A stretch of DNA of 35,636 bases from a virus, in the IMG/VR virus record IMGVR_UViG_3300042892_002007, positions 1-35,636 of that record. One strand, written 5' to 3'. Under the pieces are notes generated by a model that saw only the letters and a program-made list of their open reading frames with translations, was not told where the DNA came from and searched no databases. The translations under genes were made by a program, and so were the position numbers. Position 1 is the first letter of the stretch; each line of letters begins with the position of its first letter. Shown here piece by piece: positions 32,199 through 35,636 of this stretch.

Positions 32199-32600
32199 GT
32201 TTTGAGACTGGGATTGTGTTGCGGGTTAGCGCCGCAAGCTCCTTAAAGTGGACGAAGAAGTTTTGAAAAAACACTGCTACATGTGAGCAGTCCCAGTCTC
32301 TCCTCCTACGGCAACCCTCAGAGCGGGTTAGCTAATAGGCCAATGTCGGGGCCGTACTCAAGAAACCGATGGCGCTTTAATAGACCCCCGGCGCCGCAGC
32401 GTTTCGTAGCGACTGCATAAAACGACCAAGCAAACCGACAATCAGCGTCTGGCCCACGACACGGGCGGTCGATAGTTGAATACGACGTTCCGCGAGCAGC
32501 AGGTTTCGACTGGCTGGTGACTTCCACATACCTACCGCAAGGGTACAGGTCGGGAGTCTCGGGGGTCTACTATCGCTATACGTACTGCCTGCTATAAATA
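32199..32600 (+). ncRNA. Dense inverted-repeat region, possible second structured RNA or origin
   Basis: About 400 bases without a supported gene. Domain 1 is closed by GAGACTGGGA (32204-32213)/TCCCAGTCTC (32291-32300), enclosing GTGTT/AACAC (32216-32220/32270-32274), GCGG-GTTAGCG-CCGC (32221-32235) and CTGCT/AGCAG (32274-32278/32286-32290). Domain 2: TACGGC (32307-32312)/GCCGTA (32351-32356) around AACCC/GGGTT (32313-32317/32325-32329). Further stems: GGCGC/GCGCC (32371-32375/32391-32395), CGACC/GGTCG (32423-32427/32467-32471), GCCC/GGGC (32452-32455/32463-32466) and ACC-GCAA-GGT-type hairpin near 32531-32550. It may be RNA, a replication origin, or both. A frame 32253-32597 interrupted by one TAA is the coding alternative. 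Confidence 0.4.
32216..32285 (+). repeat. Copy B of a two-copy RNA-like element
   Basis: Partner of 31436-31508 about 780 bp away; see that entry for the shared blocks. A partial third match, GCGGGTTAGC, lies at 32323-32332. Copy B is embedded in the closed three-way domain 32204-32300. Confidence 0.55.
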
Positions 32601-32617
32601 AACAGGAACAACCTGTT
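32601..32617 (+). promoter_or_regulatory. 17-bp palindromic operator candidate
   Basis: AACAGGAACAACCTGTT, a perfect 6-5-6 inverted repeat overlapping the -35 of the promoter at 32616-32644. The same layout with identical right half lies at 31776-31792 before the XRE gene. A dimeric repressor bound here would block the following operon. Confidence 0.5.
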
Positions 32618-32644
32618 GCAAAGTATCTTGAATACGTGTATAGT
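32616..32644 (+). promoter_or_regulatory. Sigma70-type promoter of the right-hand early operon
   Basis: -35 TTGCAA (32616-32621), 17 bp spacer, -10 TATAGT (32639-32644). The start near 32651 is 20 bases before the ATG at 32671, with SD AAAGGAGA between. The palindrome 32601-32617 overlaps the -35. Confidence 0.6.
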
Positions 32645-32670
32645 CGATTTCAAGTTTAAAGGAGAAGCTT

Positions 32671-32853
32671 ATGACAAAACACGGGGGAGCTAGGGTTGGC
32701 GCGGGCCGGCCGGCAACACCAATAGATGTAAGGCGGGTGATTGTGCTGCGTAAACAGGGGCTTTCGTATCGACAAATTGCAGAAAGATTTGGGGTAACGG
32801 AAACAATTGTAAGGCGGGCCATCAGAAACGAAAACAAAAAGGATCAAGCATGA
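32671..32853 (+). CDS. Small HTH protein with GGARVGAGRP basic motif
   Basis: 60 aa. MTKHGGARVGAGRPATPID is the Gly/Arg motif often found at the N-terminus of phage DNA-binding proteins, followed by a helix-turn-helix (VLRKQGLSYRQIAERFGVTETIVRRAIRNE, about 25-54) of the Hin-recombinase/sigma-like type. First gene after a promoter with an operator. Could be an early transcription regulator. Strong SD AAAGGAG. It overlaps the next gene by 4 bp. Confidence 0.7.
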   Translation: MTKHGGARVGAGRPATPIDVRRVIVLRKQGLSYRQIAERFGVTETIVRRAIRNENKKDQA

Positions 32854-33152
32854 AACCAAACAAACAAGCGATTTGCCTAGTGATGGCCAAGTTTCAGTAC
32901 GACTGCCGCAACGAACGGTTAATGTGGCAATGGTTATTTGAATGGGCTACCTGGGGCGAAGACATGGGCTGCTTTGTAGACGCCCGCATGCCAGTGTTTA
33001 AGCCCAGGAAACCAAAGCGCAAGTGGAAGAACCTGACCAATAGTGAAACAAACGCCATCATCAGACAGATACCCAACTGGACAACGGATCACCTCAACAC
33101 ATTCATCTTTAAGGTGCTGGTGGAAGAGAAATTTAAGGAGAAAAACGCATGA
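32850..33152 (+). CDS. Hypothetical early protein
   Basis: 100 aa. Trp- and Lys-rich: [19 protein letters not shown], then a basic patch [13 protein letters not shown] and a helical C-terminus ending [12 protein letters not shown]. No domain recognised. It overlaps both neighbours by 4 bp (ATGA). The basic middle could contact nucleic acid or host RNA polymerase, but this is only composition. Confidence 0.55.
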   Translation: MKPNKQAICLVMAKFQYDCRNERLMWQWLFEWATWGEDMGCFVDARMPVFKPRKPKRKWKNLTNSETNAIIRQIPNWTTDHLNTFIFKVLVEEKFKEKNA

Positions 33153-33505
33153 AAAAAGAAGACTTACTTGATCAACTTGCAATAGAAATGTTGCGTCTTG
33201 CACCGCATTTGTTGGTGAAAACTTATGAGGTTTATGACCTTGCAAAGGCAATGGTAGATCGTAGACAGCACATCCTTGATCAATGGACGTTGCGCGATGC
33301 CAACAGCGGAGGTGCGATTGAATCTTTGGGGCTAAGCGTTAGATCTGGTAAATGTCTGGAGGCAGAGGAGATTTACACAATCGATCAGCTGATTTACTAC
33401 ACCGAGAATGAGTTACTAAAAACGCCCAATCTAGGCCGCAGAAGTTTGAATGAAATTAAAGAGAAGCTGGCCGAGCGAGGACTGAAGTTGCGGGGACAAG
33501 CATGA
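33149..33505 (+). CDS. RNA polymerase alpha C-terminal-domain mimic
   Basis: 118 aa. Residues 57-115 align by eye with the bacterial Rpo[55 protein letters not shown]. Against E. coli numbering, R65 equals R265, G96 G296, S99 S299 and E102 E302, residues that touch UP-element DNA; N268 is Lys68, K271 is Glu71 and K298 is Arg98. The N-terminal 55 residues are helical and unlike RpoA. It could bind promoter DNA or activators in place of the host subunit, or be grafted into a phage regulator. Function is inference. Confidence 0.75.
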   Translation: MKKEDLLDQLAIEMLRLAPHLLVKTYEVYDLAKAMVDRRQHILDQWTLRDANSGGAIESLGLSVRSGKCLEAEEIYTIDQLIYYTENELLKTPNLGRRSLNEIKEKLAERGLKLRGQA

Positions 33506-33735
33506 ACAGAGAAGACATCATGCGTATGGCTGAAGCATCGGGCGTTGAGGATAGTCTGTTGTATGAACATTGGCGGTGTAATCTTGAATCAATGACAAAG
33601 TTTGCCGAGTTAGTTGCTTCTGCCGAGCGTGAGGCGTGTGCAGAGATTTGCAATCAAATTGCAAAAGAGGATGGGTGGGAAGGCGGGTACGCATATCGTT
33701 GCGCTATACACATCCGAGCAAGGGGGCAAGCATGA
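33502..33735 (+). CDS. Small conserved-type phage hypothetical protein
   Basis: 77 aa. [77 protein letters not shown] follows a pattern common in early phage operons (helical, ending in IRARG). Overlaps both neighbours by 4 bp. Function unknown to me. Confidence 0.6.
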   Translation: MNREDIMRMAEASGVEDSLLYEHWRCNLESMTKFAELVASAEREACAEICNQIAKEDGWEGGYAYRCAIHIRARGQA

Positions 33736-33947
33736 ATGACTGTTCAAACTGTGAGTACCACAGGAAACGAGCACAACTGTGGCGTGATGAAGCCTACAAG
33801 CTATCGGGGCATCCATTGCCTGAGCGTGAGTGGTGGGTTGGGCTTACGGATGCAGAGATCGGGGAGATCTATCGTATAGGTTGGGCAAACAACATGGAAC
33901 TTGCGCGAGCAGTTGAAGCAAAACTCAAGGAGAAGAATGGATGCTAG
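33732..33947 (+). CDS. Small hypothetical protein with N-terminal Cys pair
   Basis: 71 aa from ATG 33732, which overlaps the upstream stop (ATGA); an in-frame ATG at 33636 inside the previous gene is less likely. [17 protein letters not shown] has a C-x2-C. PLPEREWWVGLTDAEIGEIYRIGWANNMELARAVEAKLKE is a frequent phage C-terminal segment. No function known to me. Confidence 0.6.
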   Translation: MNDCSNCEYHRKRAQLWRDEAYKLSGHPLPEREWWVGLTDAEIGEIYRIGWANNMELARAVEAKLKEKNGC

Positions 33948-34132
33948 TCCGTAAGGTCAGAGGCCAAAACAAAATTGGCAAGATCATATTACTTAAGACC
34001 GAGGTAGACATGATTCGCAAGATGGAGCTATCTATTGCGGATTACGTCAGGCATGCTCTGCTGCGGATTGCCAAAGAGCGCAGATGGCATTGGTATTTAA
34101 ACAAGGAGAAGACTGATGGCAAAGCTAAGTGA
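33941..34132 (+). CDS. Small basic hypothetical protein
   Basis: 63 aa. Starts 7 bp before the previous stop. LLKTEVDMIRKMELSIADYVRHALLRIAKERRWHWYLNKEK: strand followed by helices, rich in Lys and Arg, which might be an RHH-like DNA-binding fold, though this is weak. Overlaps the next gene by 17 bp. Confidence 0.5.
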   Translation: MLVRKVRGQNKIGKIILLKTEVDMIRKMELSIADYVRHALLRIAKERRWHWYLNKEKTDGKAK

Positions 34133-34364
34133 AACCACGGCAAGACAAACCATAGGCATGATGCGTTCAATTGCAAGCCACATACCAATCAGCCCTTTTC
34201 ATTTGCAAGCGGCTAAAGATATGGAGAGCCTGTTAGAAGAAGTATTGAAATACCGAAAGGAAAAAAATGAGCGAAGCACAACTAAACGTATGGGAAAAAG
34301 CCCTGGGCTGGCGCAAGCGTCAGATGATTCAAAAACAACTCGACCCAATATCAAACAAGATTAG
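34116..34364 (+). CDS. Hypothetical protein, long 3' overlap with the next gene
   Basis: 82 aa. Start has a good SD (AAGGAG). The N-terminal ~50 residues (LSETTARQTIGMMRSIASHIPISPFHLQAAKDMESLLEEVLKYRKEK) are helical; the last ~32 (ERSTTKRMGKSPGLAQASDD...) overlap the next frame by 98 bp and look low-complexity. Either both genes are used, or the natural end was lost by a frameshift. Confidence 0.45.
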   Translation: MAKLSETTARQTIGMMRSIASHIPISPFHLQAAKDMESLLEEVLKYRKEKNERSTTKRMGKSPGLAQASDDSKTTRPNIKQD

Positions 34365-34470
34365 GAACGACACGCTTGAGGAGGTGGCCAAAGAAGTGAA
34401 CAACTTCAAAGCCTTCGAGAAGGTCACCATGGATAGCTTTGCGGCATACATACGAAGCATGAAGCGATGA
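34267..34470 (+). CDS. Small hypothetical protein
   Basis: 67 aa. MSEAQLNVWEKALGWRKRQMIQKQLDPISNKIRNDTLEEVAKEVNNFKAFEKVTMDSFAAYIRSMKR; helical. The segment IRNDTLEEVAKEVNNF resembles small phage proteins of early operons. SD-like AGGAAAAAA immediately before the ATG. The AxxIRxMKR end suggests a real gene. Confidence 0.5.
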   Translation: MSEAQLNVWEKALGWRKRQMIQKQLDPISNKIRNDTLEEVAKEVNNFKAFEKVTMDSFAAYIRSMKR

Positions 34471-34492
34471 TTCAATATATAGGAGCAAGAAA

Positions 34493-34738
34493 ATGATTGA
34501 GAAAGCATCAGCCGATGAACACCAGGTGGGTGGCGACCACTACCACCAAATCGGCATCCAGCCCTGGGCCGTTATGGAATCTGTGCTTAACCGCCAAGAA
34601 TTCATAGGCTACCTAAAGGGCAACATCATCAAATACAGCATGCGAGCCGGCCGTAAAGAGGGCACGGATGACGCAGCAAAAGCATTGCATTACAAGCAAA
34701 AACTCAAAGAATTTATAGGCTTCGACGCACCATTTTAA
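34493..34738 (+). CDS. DUF3310 family protein
   Basis: 81 aa. DEHQVGGDHYHQIGIQPWAVMESVLNRQEFIGYLKGNIIKYSMRAGRKEGTDDAAKALHYKQKLKEF is the full DUF3310 pattern (GGDHY; LKGNIIKY; RAGRK). These are small proteins found in many phage early regions, sometimes next to nucleotide kinases; the exact activity is uncertain. SD AGGAG upstream. Confidence 0.8.
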   Translation: MIEKASADEHQVGGDHYHQIGIQPWAVMESVLNRQEFIGYLKGNIIKYSMRAGRKEGTDDAAKALHYKQKLKEFIGFDAPF

Positions 34739-34747
34739 AGGAACGAC

Positions 34748-35590
34748 ATGTTAGAAAGACAAACCCTAAGCTTGAACCAAATCAGGTTAGACGGCGGCAC
34801 CCAGGTGCGCGCATCGATTAAAGAAGCGGCGGTCATGCGCTACGCTACGGACCTGGAAGGAGGCGCTGCATTCCCTCCAATGCGCGTGTTCTTTGACGGC
34901 GCAGATTACTGGCTATCTGATGGATTCCACCGCTATCACGCGGCCCTGCGTATTGGCATGACAGATTTCTTGTGTGAAATAGAAACAGGAACCCCTAGGG
35001 ATGCTCTGTACTACGGCAGCACGGCCAACAATCTGCACGGCGAGCCGATGGATAACGCCGACAAGCGCAAGATCACCATGATTTTCGTGGATGATTTTGA
35101 ATGGGGCCAATGGAGCAATGCAGAAATTGCCCGCCAGCTTCACGTATCCCCGCCGTTTGTTGCCAAGATGCGTGGCGAAGGCGCGCCGAATGTCCGGAAA
35201 TACATTACACCTAAGGGCAACGTGGCTGAGAAGCATACGCCCGTCAAGAAAGATAAGCCAGCTAAGCCAGCTAAGCCAGCCAAAGAAGCGCCCCTGGTTG
35301 AGCCACCCAAGGCAGAGCCACCAGCCGTAGACCACCGCCAGGAAATGGTTGACGAGCTGATTGCTCAGAACGAAACGCTAACCGACCGCTTGGCTGTCAA
35401 AGTCATGGACGCGACAGCAGAAGAAAAGAAAGCAGCGGAAGATCTGATCAAACAATTGCGCGAAGAGATTCGTATTTTGAAATTGGAAATGAATGCGGTG
35501 AAATCCAGTCGGGATAAGTTTCAGTTGGAAAACGCGCAGCTCAAGCGTCAGATTGCCATGCAACAAAGACAACTTAAAGCCTACGAATAA
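34748..35590 (+). CDS. ParB/Srx-fold protein with HTH and coiled coil
   Basis: 280 aa. Residues 1-95: ParB-like domain with GTQVRA and DYWLSDGFHRYHAAL (DGxHRxxA, 58-66). Residues about 118-142: HTH (WSNAEIARQLHVSPPFVAKMRGE). A basic Pro/Lys/Ala repeat linker (three KPA units from a tandem 9-bp repeat near 35258-35284) leads to a long coiled coil (about 200-278). The organisation is like ParB-type regulators or phage DNA-binding proteins. Binding site not identified. Confidence 0.72.
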   Translation: MLERQTLSLNQIRLDGGTQVRASIKEAAVMRYATDLEGGAAFPPMRVFFDGADYWLSDGFHRYHAALRIGMTDFLCEIETGTPRDALYYGSTANNLHGEPMDNADKRKITMIFVDDFEWGQWSNAEIARQLHVSPPFVAKMRGEGAPNVRKYITPKGNVAEKHTPVKKDKPAKPAKPAKEAPLVEPPKAEPPAVDHRQEMVDELIAQNETLTDRLAVKVMDATAEEKKAAEDLIKQLREEIRILKLEMNAVKSSRDKFQLENAQLKRQIAMQQRQLKAYE

Positions 35591-35601
35591 ACAAGGCCCA
35601 A

Positions 35602-35624
35602 GCCGGCGGGCATAGTGTGCCGGC
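35602..35624. other. GC-rich inverted repeat after the ParB-like gene
   Basis: GCCGGC (35602-35607) and GCCGGC (35619-35624) form a perfect 6-bp stem around 11 bases. No T-tract follows before the window ends (35636), so it could be a weak terminator, a leader hairpin for the next gene, or a protein-binding site. Only 46 bases lie after the ParB-like gene. Confidence 0.35.
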
Positions 35625-35636
35625 AGCGGAGAAACA

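Noticed and set aside
32318-32527. 69-aa minus-strand frame in the inverted-repeat region
   Set aside because: No SD, no recognisable domain, and it lies within sequence dominated by inverted repeats between two plus-strand promoters.
32199-32600. tmRNA, RNase P, group I intron, tRNA or tracrRNA
   Set aside because: Hallmark motifs were looked for (tag ANDENYALAA-like frame, CCA-ended acceptor, conserved intron P7/P4 segments); only weak chance matches such as GGTTTCGAC were found.
32199-32600. Assignment to GOLLD or ROOL RNA family
   Set aside because: Context suits, but I cannot recall the consensus well enough to match it; left as unassigned structured region.
32047-32670. DnaA-box-containing origin
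   Set aside because: No TTATNCACA match or iteron set seen; origin remains only an alternative explanation.

Overview
The window is about 35.6 kb of a tailed double-stranded DNA phage genome (or prophage), with no chromosomal housekeeping genes. Phage hallmarks are an endolysin and holin, a P22 gp10-like tail protein, a run of giant virion/ejection proteins, an ERF annealase with SSB, a DUF3310 protein and many short overlapping early genes. Genes for ADP-heptose (an LPS core sugar) and an RpoA C-terminal-domain mimic that resembles the proteobacterial subunit suggest a Gram-negative host. A freshwater betaproteobacterium is plausible, but that is inference. No terminase, portal, capsid or polymerase lies inside the window.

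Layout. (1) 2-7841, plus strand: a surface-sugar and receptor module. It holds the end of a sulfotransferase/TPR/GT9-like fusion, two seven-repeat RCC1 propeller proteins, an APS-kinase/nucleotidyltransferase fusion, and a heptose set (HldE C-terminal domain, cupin, minimal HldE N-terminal kinase, HldD), followed by a 30-aa membrane peptide. (2) 7845-9655: lysis module (small membrane proteins, 3-TM holin, GH24 endolysin). (3) 9664-26606: virion module with a gp10-like protein, a 115-aa protein, a 1285-aa RTX-like and Cys-repeat protein, two Gly/Ala/Gln-rich proteins and a 2271-aa protein with a HELGH metalloprotease motif. A bidirectional terminator at 26612-26655 closes it. (4) 30912 down to 26662, minus strand: recombination/early operon (RecB/Cas4-like nuclease, ERF, SSB, RHH regulator, HNH-like protein) read from a TTGACG-N17-TACATT promoter. 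(5) 31022-35590, plus strand: early/regulatory operon with a VRR-NUC nuclease, glutaredoxin, XRE repressor, a noncoding RNA-rich stretch, HTH protein, RpoA alpha-CTD mimic, small proteins, DUF3310 and a ParB-like protein.

The most unusual part is the noncoding DNA in region 5. A promoter overlapping the end of the XRE gene should drive a ~120-nt RNA. It has a 5' hairpin whose loop is perfectly complementary to a 7-nt bulge in a long terminator-ending hairpin (candidate kissing interaction). The next ~400 nt are rich in inverted repeats. One element there (about 32216-32285) is shared with the glutaredoxin leader (31436-31508), with a compensatory base pair in one stem. The glutaredoxin leader also encodes a possible 12-aa peptide ending Cys-Trp-Trp-stop. 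Two matching 17-bp palindromes, one at the start of the XRE gene and one on the next operon's promoter, suggest a repressor circuit. All assignments come from reading the sequence only; no database search or folding program was run.
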